DNA of 64,000 nucleotides from Hybos culiciformis (GCA_964007475.1 CAXFZM010000129.1:32010-96009); one strand, 5' to 3'. Counted from the stretch's first letter, positions 53,878 to 64,000 are shown. The notes: a model not told the origin generated them from the letters alone. Made by a program: numbers and translations.

Positions 53878-55983
53878 TTATATTATTATTATAATTAAAT
53901 TATTATTATTAAACACAAAGACACTGTATACAAAATTAATTAAAAAAAACCAAAAAAAAATTTTTAACACAACCGACAGACAACCGCTATTAGTAAAATC
54001 AGAAACGAAACTGTGCTGCCTTCCAAATCGTTCCAAGACTTTAGCAACGAACTCTTCCTTCATTTCGTCAATAATTGCGCGATGAGCACTCATGATACAA
54101 AGGCCATCTAATCTGTCTGCTGCCATTGTTGATCGCAACCAAGTTTTAACCCTCCGAAGCGTACTAAACGACCTTTCTGCTGTGCAGGAGGTAGCTGGAA
54201 ACGTTAATGCCATTGTTATTGCCAAAAATATTGAAGGATAAAACTTTGATGATTGATCTAATAAATCGAAGAAAGTAAGATGCTCGAGTTGTTTGATTGA
54301 TTTTTTCCTTCCAATATGAGAACCAAATTGTGGCATCTGCGGTGAAATTATCTAAGTAGATACTATATTTATTTTGAATTTCTTTAATAATATCTTTGAA
54401 TTCTTCTTGATTTAATGAACGCATGTTGCTAGGATGAAGTTGAAAAATCAAATAAGCAGATTCATTCTGCTCTGAAAACCGTTCACTTAAATAGACAATC
54501 AAAGAATCTATATAAGGAATAAAAATAGACCTTCTATAGTATGATTCAATTGAATTGCAAGGCACATTAGTTCGATTTTTTTGTTGATTTGTTAGACGCG
54601 GTAATTTAATTTCAATATTTATTTGCTCTGCGATTTGTTCAACAGTCAGCATAATATTATGAAATTGATTTTCAGCATTACGGCGGTGATCTTCAATAAC
54701 TTTTTTTATTGTATCTATATGTTTTTTAACTGAATAAACGTTCTCTTCTACCCCCTGAAGAATATTCACAATAGGTTCCAGCAGAGCTGAATAATGTGCC
54801 ATGACATGTAAACAATTTAGGAAGCTGGAAGAAGTACATACGTGGTATAACTGAAGAGCACGCTGCCGCGTATTAGAGTTATTTCCTTCTTTTATCATGA
54901 GATTTAGTGATTCTATTATCGAACAAAAATTTTGTTGAAATAATCTGATACTTTTATATTTAGCGGTCCATCGTGTTTCACAAAATGGTGGTACATGTGA
55001 AATGAACTTTCTTCTTAGTGGACTTTCACGAAAAAAATTGATTGCTTCTTTGATAGATCCGACTGCGTTGCGTATTTCTAAAACATTGTTCAAATCATTA
55101 ACAACAAGATTTAACTTGTGTGAAGCACAATGAAAAAACGTTGCCATCGGATACTCTTCTTGAACAAGTTTTTGTACACCACTTATTTTACCAGCCATAA
55201 CAGCGCAACCATCGTAACCCTGACCAATCATTTTGGAAGATGTTAATCCGAATGTTTTCAATGACGAAATAATTTTATTTGAAATTGTTTTGGCATCCAT
55301 ATTTTCTAATGGGACGAATCCCAAGAATTCTTCTCTTATGCAATAATTTTTATCTTTTTCATCAACAAATCTTATTGCGATTGATAATTGCTCCTTTCCT
55401 GCAATATCAGCAGATTCATCAGCGATGATAGAGAAATACGCACTATTATTGATTTTTTCCATTAAATGTTCTCTTAATATATCGCCACAAATGGATATAA
55501 TATCATTTTGTATTCTGTGTGATGTATATTTCGCATTACCAGAGCAAGTCTTTAAATGTTTTTTAAAATAGAATCACCTGCATCAACTCGAAATTCCAAC
55601 AAATTTTTAAATAAACTTCCTTCGTCGTTTTTGCCTCTTAGAGGTAGATCATGTGTTCCACAAAATATTATTGTTTTGATAATAGGAATTATTTTTTTTT
55701 GATTGGATTCAATAATTTTATGAACAGATGAATCTATTTGTTCAACTATATTCAACTTTTTATGCGTCATAACTTGAATAAAATTATTTGCACTTACAGT
55801 TGATTGAGAATGCCATTTTGATGATATGTGGCTTTTAATTTTGAATTGGAAATCTTTATACTTTGTAAATTCCTTCACAATAAAGCTTCACTGTACGCCT
55901 CTATCAACAGCTGGTCTGAATAAAACACAGGATCGACAAAAAAACTCCTTTTTTTTGGGAATATGAAATACAAGGATACTGAC
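53878..55983 (-). pseudogene. hAT transposase (P52rIPK/DUF4371-like), main part
   Basis: Three frames form one protein. 55878-55552: KYKDFQFKIKSHISSKWHSQ, KTIIFCGTHDLPLRGKNDEG, LLEFRVDAGDSIL. 55462-54164: YFSIIADESADIAGKEQLS (catalytic Asp), GQGYDGCAVMAGKISGVQKL, FFHCASHKLNLVV, CETRWTAKYKSI. 54336-53878: FPATSCTAERSFSTLRRVKT (catalytic Glu and dimerisation segment), MAADRLDGLCIMSAHR. Upstream, 55983-55890 carries YSQKK and a CRSCVLF-type zinc-binding piece. Frameshifts lie in A/T runs near 55945, 55550 and 54300, and a TGA at 55888-55890. The N-terminus continues at 61011-60699 beyond the inserted LTR element. This type is widespread in insects as THAP- or TTF-finger hAT genes. Dead here. Confidence 0.82.
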
Positions 55984-55988
55984 TTAAC

Positions 55989-56151
55989 TGTTGTATCAGC
56001 CTTATAAAAAGTAGGCTATTATATTTTCACTTGACAAGTTAAGATTTGTCAACCATAATGTTTTATGGAATTCATTCGAATGTAACTTTTGGAACTGAAA
56101 TAAACTAAATTAATATTATTGAAATAAGGGTTTTATTTCAATAATCCTACA
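55989..56151 (+). repeat. Gypsy-2 5' LTR
   Basis: 163 bp, from TGTTGTATCAGCC to AATAATCCTACA. A TATA-like TATAAAA lies at 56003-56009 and AATAAA near 56098-56103, fitting promoter and polyadenylation signals of an LTR. Confidence 0.95.
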
Positions 56152-56170
56152 TGGTGGCAGCGGTAAAAAG
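56152..56170 (+). other. Gypsy-2 primer-binding site
   Basis: TGGTGGCAGCGG begins directly after the LTR, where the 3' end of a tRNA primer would pair. The matching tRNA was not identified. Confidence 0.7.
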
Positions 56171-56263
56171 AAGAGGAAAAAATAAGAATTAACAGAATAG
56201 GAGATTAATTATAAAGAAAAACAATTTTTTTTGGATTTTTTTTTGGGGAAAAAATTTTAGAAA

Positions 56264-59200
56264 ATGGCGGAAGAAAATGATGAGGAAATCCATTTTGTTG
56301 GCATGTCAAATGTCTCTCCTCCAGAACAATTTAATTTTTTACAACCGGAATCATGGAAAGCATGGCGAAAGCGATTTGGAAGGTATTTGTCAGTGTCTGG
56401 TATCCATTCAGTTTCCGAAACCCAAAAAATAGATACACTTATGTATGTTATGGGGCAAAAGAGTGAAGAAATTTTGCTTCAGTTGAAAATTTCTCCAAAA
56501 ACTCTTGAAGAAATTTTGTCAGCGTTTGACGAATATTTTGAGCCAAAGAAAAATATTATATTTGAACGAGTAAAGTTTAATTCAAGAAACCAAAGAGAAA
56601 TCGAATCAGTAGACGATTTTATTGTGGACCTACATTCTTTAGCTGAAAAATGCGATTTTGGAATTCTAAAAGATGATTTAATTAGAGATCGCATAGTGGT
56701 TGGGATGTCGGACACTAAAGTAAGTGATCAAATGCAATTAAAATCAGATCTTACATTACAGAAAGCAATCGAAATGGCAAGACAAGCTGAAGTACAGCAA
56801 AAACAAATGAAAATCATCAGGGAATCTGAAAATAACAAGCAAATAAATAAAGTTAAATTGAACGGTAAATTGAGTATGCAGAAAGAACCAACTAGTCAAT
56901 CAAATCAAAATGGCGGCAATAAATGCTTTTTTTGTGGCGGTCGGGTACACAAACGAATTGATTGTCCAGCTAAAGATAAAGAGTGCAACGGTTGCGGGAA
57001 AATTGGCCATTTTAAATCAGTATGTAAGTTGAAAGAAAAAAATAATAAGGTAAATGTAATTAGTTCTGAAGAAAAAAATAAATGTAACGACAATGCAAAT
57101 TTTGAAAATTACGCGTTTTTAGGGAGTATTAACTCATGTAATGAGCCTGCTTGGTATGTAGACTGTATGATATCCGAAATAAATAGTTCAATTAGATTTC
57201 TATTAGATACTGGTGCTGACTGCGTGTGTTTACCTGAAACAATGGAAGGGGAATTTAATAATTTAAAGTTTCACAGAACGAATTTTAATTTAAAAGGACC
57301 AGATGAAACTTCTTTACAAGTTACTAATTCTATTTATTTGACTTTGAGATATAATAAACAGGAAGTTGGGACTTTAGTGTTTTTTATAAAAAATCTTAAA
57401 ACTCCAATTCTCGGTAGAAATGTTATTAGCAAATTAAAAATAATTCAAGTGTCGAAAATTCAAAATGTTACTATGGAAACGGAAACGGAAAATAAAAATA
57501 TTTTGTTTGATATTGAACAGCAATTTCCAAAAATTTTCAGAGAAATTGGAGAATTCAAGGGTGAAATCAAAATAAAATTAAAACCTGGTTACGTACCGTA
57601 CGTTCAATCTGTTCCTAGACCAGTACCAATTCCTCTAATGAAAAAACTAAAAAATGAAATTGATCGATTAATTAGACTCGACATAATAGAAAAAATGGAT
57701 GAGATTACGGAATGGGTTAGCCCCATTGTTGTGGTGCCGAAATCTGATAAGGAAATCAGACTGTGTGTAGATTATACAAAACTGAATAAATCTGTATTAA
57801 GGCCATATTTTCCAATACCAAGTATTGATTTGACTTTAGGTACAATTAAAGAAGCAACTTATTTTTCAAAAATTGATACAAACAAGGGGTTTTATCAGAT
57901 AAAACTAGATAAGGATAGTCAACCTTTGACTTGTTTCATTTGTCCGTATGGGAGATACATATTTAAGAGACTTCCATTTGGAATATCGTGTGCTCCAGAA
58001 TTTTTCGTATCAAAGTTTACAAATGTATTAAATGGTTTAGATAATGTTTTATCTCACGTTGATGACATTTTGGTTTTTGGGGTATCACGTGACGCACACG
58101 ATACGGCATTGAAAAAAGTATTGCAAAGACTGGAAAGTGAGGGAATTACAATAAATAAATCTAAATCAGTTTTTGGGGTTGAGGAGATTTCATATTTGGG
58201 TTATAATTTGTCTCGGAGTGGAATTTCGGTAGACAAAGACAGGATAAATGCAATTGTCAATTTCCCGAGACCACAAAACAAAACTGAAGTCCAACGTTTC
58301 TTGGGGATGACAAATTTTATAGGCAAATTTATAAAAAATAAATCAGAAATTCTTGAGCCACTTAATGCATTAACTGGTAATACTCAGTTTGTATGGAGTA
58401 AAATACAAGAAAAATCATTTGAACAAATTAAAAAACTTATAACAGAGACTCCTACTTTGACTTACTATAATCCGTTGAAAACAATAATAATAAGTGCAGA
58501 CGCTTCTTCGTATGGGTTAGGAGGTTGTTTAATTCAAGAAGACAAGGGCGGAAATAGAGAGATTGTAGCTTTTATTTCTAGGACTATGACTGAAACCGAG
58601 AAAAGGTACGCTCAGATTGAGAGAGAAGCTTTAGCTTTAACCTGGGCGGCAGAAAAGTTAAACAATTATATTTCGGGCATTCCAATTATATTTGAAACAG
58701 ATCACAAACCCCTTGTACAGATTTTGCAAAATAAAAATATTGATTCTTTAACTCCAAGACTTCAACGTTTTAGAATGCGGTTGATGAGATACATTTATAG
58801 CGTAATTTATGTTCCCGGAAAAAACTTGATTGTAGCAGATACTTTATCGCGTAGTCCACTTCCAGTAAAAAATAAATCAGAGGAATTAGAAATGGAAACT
58901 GAAGCTTTTGTTAAATTTATAGTTAGTAACGTCGAAGTTAAGGATTATTATTTGGAAAAAATTAGAGAAGCTCAGGGTAAGGACAGATTATGCCAGGTAT
59001 TGAAGAAATATTCGATTGAAGGGTGGCCTTTAAAGGAAAAAATCGAGGATTTTGTAGCTCCTTATTATCAATATCGTTTTGAGATATCTGTCAATGAAAG
59101 ATTAATTTTAAAAGATACCCGTATTATAATACCAGCAGAACTTCAAAAAGAAGTTATTGATTTCATTCATTTAGGACACCAAGGTATTAGTAAATGTCGT

Positions 59201-60472
59201 AGAAGAGCAAAAATGTCTGTTTGGTGGTTGGGATTGAGCTCTCAATTGGAAACCTTAATTAGAAACTGTCCCAATTGTGTTGAAGAAAGACAAAATCCTA
59301 AGGAAACTTTTATTCGGGAAGATTTTCCTAGCAGACCTATGGAAAAAATAGCAGCTGATCTTTATAAATGTTTGTCTAATTGGTATTTAATTTTAACGGA
59401 TTATTATTCAAGATTTTTCGAAATTTATAAACTAGATTCAATGACAGAAGAGTCAATAATTGAAAAATTTAAAGATTATTTTTCTAGATTCGGAATATGT
59501 GGGATAGTTCGGTCGGACAATGGTCCCCAATTTTCATCTAAATTCAAACAATTTGCAAAAGAATTTCATTTTGAATCTATAACTAGTAGCCCTTATTATG
59601 CACAATCAAACGGTGCAATTGAAGCTGCGGTTAAAACAGCAAAATGTTTAATAAAAAAAAATAAGAATACTGACTGGTACACGGCATTACTTAGTTATAG
59701 AACCACTCCATTAGCTAACGGATTTTCACCCGGCGAACTGATGATGGGTAGAGTATTGAAATCTCATCTTCCTCTAGTAGAAAACAAGTTGCAAGTAAAT
59801 GGTAGCGAGGTAGTTAGAAAAAAAGAAAGCGATTTAAAGCAAAAGCAAATTGAAAATTACAATAGGCGTCATAAGGCTAGAGATTTATCAGATCTTGAAG
59901 AAGGGGATAAGGTATTTATTACAGACTTACGAACATATGGGGAGGTCATAAAAAAATTAGAGGTTCCACGTTCATATCTAGTTAAAACGGATAAAGGCGA
60001 TTACCGCAGAAATAGATGGCATTTAATTCCGGCTCCTTACATGAATTTTCAAGATTTGCATAATTGGACTAATATAGAAATCGAAAATGATTCAAAAAAT
60101 CAAAGAAATGTTAATCATGATTTTATAAACCCTATTCAAAACTTTAATTTAAAAAATAAAAATAAAGAATCTGAAATTGATGAAAATAAAAATAAAACAA
60201 ATTTAGAAAAAGAAAAGAATCATGATAATGAAAATAACGTAAATTTTGAAAATGTAAAAATTCATGATAACGAAAATAACGTAAGTTTTGAAAATGTAAA
60301 AGTTCATGAAAATGGAAATAATATAAAAAATAATTATTATGAGAAAAATGTAATTCATAAAAATGATAATAATACAAAAAATTTTAATAATTGTGATAAT
60401 GTAAGTGATCGTTCAACCAGGTCAGGTAGAATTGTTAAAAATCCTTCTTGGATGAAAGATTATTCACATTAA
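56264..60472 (+). CDS. Gypsy-2 Gag-Pol polyprotein, intact
   Basis: 1402 residues in one frame, starting at the ATG in AAAATGGCGG. Order: Gag (about 20-200; SWKAWRKRFGRYLSVSG), two CCHC knuckles (221-254; CFFCGGRVHKRIDC and CNGCGKIGHFKSVC), aspartic protease (LLDTGAD, Asp315), reverse transcriptase (about 430-680; Asp538 in FSKIDTNKGF, Asp600-Asp601 in SHVDDILVFG), RNase H (Asp746 in ISADASSYGLGG; ETDHKPL), integrase HHCC (His969; NCPNCVEE), integrase core Asp1032, Asp1085 (SDNGPQF), Glu1120 (NGAIEAAV), D-D-35-E. It ends in an Asn-rich repetitive tail (NENNVNFENV type) of about 130 residues that I do not recognise. Gag and Pol share one frame, so no frameshift or readthrough separates them. 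It resembles K02A2.6-type Gypsy polyproteins. Confidence 0.95.
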   Translation: MAEENDEEIHFVGMSNVSPPEQFNFLQPESWKAWRKRFGRYLSVSGIHSVSETQKIDTLMYVMGQKSEEILLQLKISPKTLEEILSAFDEYFEPKKNIIFERVKFNSRNQREIESVDDFIVDLHSLAEKCDFGILKDDLIRDRIVVGMSDTKVSDQMQLKSDLTLQKAIEMARQAEVQQKQMKIIRESENNKQINKVKLNGKLSMQKEPTSQSNQNGGNKCFFCGGRVHKRIDCPAKDKECNGCGKIGHFKSVCKLKEKNNKVNVISSEEKNKCNDNANFENYAFLGSINSCNEPAWYVDCMISEINSSIRFLLDTGADCVCLPETMEGEFNNLKFHRTNFNLKGPDETSLQVTNSIYLTLRYNKQEVGTLVFFIKNLKTPILGRNVISKLKIIQVSKIQNVTMETETENKNILFDIEQQFPKIFREIGEFKGEIKIKLKPGYVPYVQSVPRPVPIPLMKKLKNEIDRLIRLDIIEKMDEITEWVSPIVVVPKSDKEIRLCVDYTKLNKSVLRPYFPIPSIDLTLGTIKEATYFSKIDTNKGFYQIKLDKDSQPLTCFICPYGRYIFKRLPFGISCAPEFFVSKFTNVLNGLDNVLSHVDDILVFGVSRDAHDTALKKVLQRLESEGITINKSKSVFGVEEISYLGYNLSRSGISVDKDRINAIVNFPRPQNKTEVQRFLGMTNFIGKFIKNKSEILEPLNALTGNTQFVWSKIQEKSFEQIKKLITETPTLTYYNPLKTIIISADASSYGLGGCLIQEDKGGNREIVAFISRTMTETEKRYAQIEREALALTWAAEKLNNYISGIPIIFETDHKPLVQILQNKNIDSLTPRLQRFRMRLMRYIYSVIYVPGKNLIVADTLSRSPLPVKNKSEELEMETEAFVKFIVSNVEVKDYYLEKIREAQGKDRLCQVLKKYSIEGWPLKEKIEDFVAPYYQYRFEISVNERLILKDTRIIIPAELQKEVIDFIHLGHQGISKCRRRAKMSVWWLGLSSQLETLIRNCPNCVEERQNPKETFIREDFPSRPMEKIAADLYKCLSNWYLILTDYYSRFFEIYKLDSMTEESIIEKFKDYFSRFGICGIVRSDNGPQFSSKFKQFAKEFHFESITSSPYYAQSNGAIEAAVKTAKCLIKKNKNTDWYTALLSYRTTPLANGFSPGELMMGRVLKSHLPLVENKLQVNGSEVVRKKESDLKQKQIENYNRRHKARDLSDLEEGDKVFITDLRTYGEVIKKLEVPRSYLVKTDKGDYRRNRWHLIPAPYMNFQDLHNWTNIEIENDSKNQRNVNHDFINPIQNFNLKNKNKESEIDENKNKTNLEKEKNHDNENNVNFENVKIHDNENNVSFENVKVHENGNNIKNNYYEKNVIHKNDNNTKNFNNCDNVSDRSTRSGRIVKNPSWMKDYSH

Positions 60473-60523
60473 AAGAAAAAATTTAAATCTTAAGTAAATA
60501 TTAAATATGTAATATAATTACCT

Positions 60524-60535
60524 AAAAGAAAGGGA
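60524..60535 (+). other. Gypsy-2 polypurine tract
   Basis: AAAAGAAAGGGA directly precedes the 3' LTR and is all purine, as expected for the plus-strand primer. Confidence 0.8.
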
Positions 60536-60698
60536 TGTTGTATCAGCCTTATAAAAAGTAGGCTATTATATTTTCACTTGACAAGTTAAGATTTGTCAAC
60601 CATAATGTTTTATGGAATTCATTCGAATGTAACTTTTGGAACTGAAATAAACTAAATTAATATTATTGAAATAAGGGTTTTATTTCAATAATCCTACA
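60536..60698 (+). repeat. Gypsy-2 3' LTR
   Basis: 163 bp, identical to the 5' LTR base by base, followed by the second TTAAC duplication. Confidence 0.95.
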
Positions 60699-61011
60699 TT
60701 AACCACTGATGAACAAAAGCACGACTTCCAGTAGAATCGCTCTTAAAATTATAGTTTTTTTCTGGTACCCATGGTTCAGTCAAAACTTTAAATCGGTTTT
60801 CATCAGATAAAACAACATCCGTATCTAAAAAATTTCCAATATCAAAAGTTTGAACAAATGAATCAGCACACTCCTTAGAAGTTGATTCTACATTTTTATC
60901 TGTTGACATCAAGATATCTGTTGATTTTTCTGCACATAATGTGGAAGAACATTGGGCTTGAGCATGAGGTTCTTCTAGCCGTGGTTTTTTGAAAAAATTA
61001 CGAATATCCAT
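60699..61011 (-). pseudogene. hAT transposase N-terminal part, separated by Gypsy-2
   Basis: The frame starts MDIRNFFKKPRLEEP at 61011 and includes VLTEPWVPEKNYNFKSD and AFVHQWL, the usual start of P52rIPK-like hAT transposases just before the zinc-binding piece. At HQWL the reading runs into the LTR and stops. Across the insertion, counting the TTAAC duplication once, the same frame resumes as SQYP at 55983, so the two parts are one gene. Confidence 0.82.
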
Positions 61012-63102
61012 TTTAAATGATATACTTAATTTTTTTGTAAGCTGTGAACATAAATCAGCATTATGTAATATTTTTCGATTTAGAACAATAACATTTCAAA
61101 AAAAATATTTATTTCTAATACCGATCGAAATTTGAATATCAGAATATACATATTTATTATGTAATTATAATAATTTTTTTTATTTAGATAAGCAGAACTT
61201 TTGTAAAACTTTTTGTCATGCTACAAAAATTCGGATAAAGTTCCGAAAGCGCATACCATCGATCGATTTGAAATTTAGTGGGGGGTAGGTAGAGCCAGTA
61301 GCCAAACCTCAAAATCCGAAACCGTTCTTGGCGACGAGTCCTCGTTACTGAGATAAGGCTCGATGAATTTTTCATATAATGTCCTCCGAAAATTTTTTTT
61401 TGCCTTATTTGCCAATTTTTGGAGAGGAGATAGAGACCGTGACCCAGATGTCAAATCCAAAGCGGTTTTTGGATCGAAGCCATATGCGCTTTTGGGTACT
61501 CTACCCAAAAACTCTTTTTTTAGGATAAATTTCATATTTGAATTTTTATAAGGTTGCATCGAATAAATGTTTGATTCCAATTGTACGGAAATTATATTTG
61601 GATACCTACGCTTTGAAAGCTTAGGAAAAAAAATTAAATATTAAGAATCAACATGATATTCAAATTTGTATGGGCAATACATTTTATTTAAAACATATTT
61701 ATCGAGTACATATTATTTTGAAATTTAAAATTTCCTACTAGAAATCTTTCGAGCAACTAAAATTGTACTTACTTTTTTTTATTATTGACCGAAATTTTGA
61801 TTTTTACTATGTCTTTGATTTTTATTTGATTTACTATGGCTTTGAAAAAAATATTGATAAATTTTTAAAAATAATCTTAAGAAAATACTCACTTTATTTG
61901 TTTAAACAACGTAATTAATTTAAAAATAAAATTACTAATTACACGTTTCCGTTACATATGGGAATTTTTTGCTAATAAAAAGGTGCAATGAATAAAAGAG
62001 TCAGCAACATTATTTATTTTCCAAATTTTTTGTCTTTTTTTTTTTTTTTTTGCCACTTACAGTCGAGTTACACTAGCTGAAAAATTCAGTAACTTTACAC
62101 AAATTTTTAGACACACATTCAAAAAAGAGTCAAAATGAAAAAAAAAAAACAAAATAAAATTGATAAAAACGAGATAAAAAATAAAAACTTTCAACAACAA
62201 AAACTTTCTCTTTCTCAATTTTTTTTTACATCATCAAATTCCAGTTGTTATAGAATTTTGTAATGCGAACGGCAAATTGTTTTCGGAATATAAGTAAGTT
62301 TAAATTATAATGCGAACAAGGTATAACAGGCAAAATACTGCAATTGTGATTTTTTTTACATCGCGTGGCGTCTTTTCGTAAACTCGCGTGAACTACTTTA
62401 AAATGTCTCTAGCATAAAAGTAATCAGAAAAGGAATCCTTTTTTCATAAATGTGTTGCCGTTGACTAAGCGAAATTTGAAAAAGGAATATGTATCTGGAA
62501 TTCCGTGCGCATAGAAATTCCAAAATTATAAATATTTTTGTATTTTACCCGAGACTTAAAAATCGGAAAATTAAACAAAAAATTTAATAATGACTTAATG
62601 ATTAAGTTTTATTTTCTTCATCAAAGCCAGGGTGGGGCCCTTGATGTGGAACATTTTTATTCAGAATACATATTTGTATTCCAAAAACTTTTTGAAAATT
62701 AGCACTAATAATTAATAAATGAAATATTTTTTTTATTATTGTTTAAAATAAATTTCCCTTTCAATCGAAAAAAAAAAAATAGTATTTTCGACTTTAATTC
62801 TCAGCCAATATAGAGTAGGTTATTGCTCTGATAAGCTTCATTAAGTTGCTAGCGGCTGTCGGTTTTATCATCAGCTGACACATAAATTTTTTCTTTTTTT
62901 TTTTTTTTTCCTTTTTTTTTGACATTCCGCGTTACATTTTTGACACTCGGTAATAAATTGCCATCGATAATCAACGTAAGTTTACAACAAAAACTTTCTA
63001 GAGTGTATTTTTTTTTTTATAAAATTGTTTTTTTAATGACTGTGAATAATTAAGTTCCGCTGTTATTTTCTATTAAATAATTATATCACAAGCTGTATTG
63101 TC
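61012..63102. other. Unassigned stretch
   Basis: About 2.1 kb. A mixed-composition patch at 61184-61580 holds an open frame on the minus strand (61580-61275) with no domain I recognise. The remainder is AT-rich with T-runs near 62037-62051 and 62890-62925. The right end of the hAT element should lie near 61.0-61.2 kb but was not found. Confidence 0.45.
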
Positions 63103-63386
63103 CAGAGCTCGAAGTCGCTGACCTCAGTCGGTCAAACACAACGGTCGCCGAAGAAATTGGCAAAAAATGAATTGGTCGCCGTCGATCCAAAAAATCAGCT
63201 GCAATCGGCTGTGAAATTTTTCTATATTTTTGATTTTTTTTCAATAGTTAAAAAAATTAAAGTGAAAAAAAAATTTTTTTTGTAAATTTTTTAGTATGGA
63301 GCCGATTTGAGTCGCTCCAGTCGCGGTCGTTGGTAATTTTTTTTAAGCAGTGAGTGGTCGGTAAAAGTCATCGACTTCGAGCTCTG
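63103..63386. mobile_element. 284-bp non-autonomous hAT element (MITE)
   Basis: The ends read CAGAGCTCGAAGTCGCTGAC and, inverted, CAGAGCTCGAAGTCGATGAC. A perfect 8-bp direct repeat GTATTGTC flanks it (63095-63102, 63387-63394). Inner CGGTCG and GTCGCC words repeat near both ends. Non-coding. The ends differ from those at 5245, so it belongs to another hAT family. Confidence 0.9.
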
Positions 63387-63394
63387 GTATTGTC

Positions 63395-63981
63395 TTTTAT
63401 AATCTAGATTTTCTTTTATTGAATTTAATATCATAAAAATATATGATGTGTTTTTTATTCAGTAAATTATATTTAAATATATATTAACATCCTCTACACT
63501 GAATTAAAATGAAAATTCTCTATTTGTCTGTTTCTTTATTTGTTTCTTTGTTTATCTGGTTGTTTCTCTGTTCTCAATCACACCTAAAGAGTACCGATTT
63601 TGTTCCGAGAAACGGAAGGTTTTTAAATCTAATTATATATGTTATTCCGTTTAAATGTTCTAACGTTTGACCTGAATCAGCTACTTCGAAGACTGGATGT
63701 CGAAAGTCCGTGGTCCATCCGCGGAGGGTGCTGTGGGCTATATATTAAATTATTAAATTTATGATTTTATAGGCATGTAGCATACTTTTCACACACACAC
63801 ACAAACAGAGTTTTAATATTAAAGCAAGTTCGGCATACCCGTGTGAAACCGGAAAATCTCAACTGGTATATACTTAATAAAACCAAAAATATGTAAATTG
63901 AAAATGATTTTCATCCACATCTAAAGGAAACAGCTTCCATATTCATCTCTAATATTGTCATGTATATATTATTAATAAATT
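63395..63981. other. Mostly unassigned stretch
   Basis: Apart from the LINE-tail-like motif (listed separately) and an (AC)n run near 63792-63803, a mixed-composition part at 63600-63740 may belong to the same retroelement tail. No gene was found. Confidence 0.4.
63562..63606 (-). repeat. LINE 3'-tail-like motif, with adjoining AAAC-rich tail
   Basis: On the minus strand AAAATCGGTACTCTTTAGG is followed by GTGTGATTGAGAACAGAGAA and then AAAC/AGAC repeats down to about 63524. It matches 9397-9441 in the core (G.GTGATTGA.AACAGAGAAA). Confidence 0.4.
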
Positions 63982-64000
63982 TCTCTCTCTCTCTCTCTCT
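63982..64000 (+). repeat. (CT)n microsatellite at window edge
   Basis: TCTCTCTC repeats run to the last base of the window; true length unknown. Confidence 0.9.

Larger units (their letters stand above)
55989..60698 (+). mobile_element. Complete, young Ty3/Gypsy LTR retrotransposon (Gypsy-2)
   Basis: 4710 bp with 163-bp LTRs at both ends that are identical by direct reading. The flanking 5-bp duplication TTAAC is perfect (55984-55988, 60699-60703). A TGG-type primer-binding site (TGGTGGCAGCGG) follows the 5' LTR and a purine tract (AAAAGAAAGGGA) precedes the 3' LTR. One uninterrupted Gag-Pol frame lies between. There is no envelope gene. Every hallmark of an intact, recently inserted, potentially active element is present. 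It splits the hAT transposase gene. Confidence 0.96.

Noticed and set aside
60144..60377. Minus-strand Tyr/Phe-rich frame
   Set aside because: It is the antisense of the Asn-rich tail of Gypsy-2 Gag-Pol.

Overview
The window looks like a piece of an AT-rich insect nuclear genome, possibly a fly (Diptera); the order is a guess from base composition and the type of repeats. No host gene could be identified. Every recognisable coding region belongs to a transposable element (TE), and much of the rest is short inverted-repeat elements (MITEs), tandem repeats or A/T-rich filler. There is no sign of bacterial, viral or CRISPR content.

Layout. 0-14 kb: repeats and MITEs only. These include a 379-bp GC-rich palindrome (753-1131), a 15-bp minisatellite (1702-2218), a hAT MITE with a perfect 8-bp target duplication (5245-5613), a ~110-bp tandem satellite (7.2-8.2 kb), a foldback element (8.55 kb) and a decayed mariner-type fragment (12.15-12.46 kb). 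14.5-27.6 kb: a two-gene PIF/Harbinger transposon. Its MADF/Myb-like protein gene (+) and transposase gene (-) have interleaved exons. Transposase intron 1 has grown to about 10.9 kb because a degraded Ty3/Gypsy element with 1.27-kb LTR-like repeats, and several MITEs, lie in it. 27.7-30.4 kb: a degraded LINE (-). 30.8-31.2 kb: a dense cluster of short palindromes. 31.35-32.4 kb: a second Harbinger MADF copy followed by remains of an unclassified TE protein. 32.49-34.12 kb: an apparently complete Tc1 element with an intact DD34E transposase. 34.9-35.8 kb: a second, decayed Harbinger family.

37.7-43.5 kb: hAT remnants with nested MITEs. 44.5-45.7 kb: two open frames I cannot name. 46.2-49.0 kb: a 5'-truncated LINE copy, two divergent tRNA-Cys-like sequences with A-rich tails, and between them a kilobase packed with a GTGTAAATTTACAC-like palindrome. 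50.3-53.7 kb: a LINE whose ORF2 carries a single in-frame stop. 53.9-61.0 kb: a decayed hAT transposase gene cut in two by a 4.7-kb LTR retrotransposon (55989-60698). That retrotransposon has identical 163-bp LTRs, a TTAAC target duplication and one intact 1402-residue Gag-Pol frame, so it is the youngest insertion seen. 61-64 kb: mostly unassigned, with another perfect hAT MITE (63103-63386).

The elements act alone rather than as a pathway. The informative relations are nestings, which give an order of insertion: Harbinger, then Gypsy-1, then the MITE at 17787-18389; and hAT, then the young LTR element at 55989. All family names come from motif recognition by eye, without database searches.
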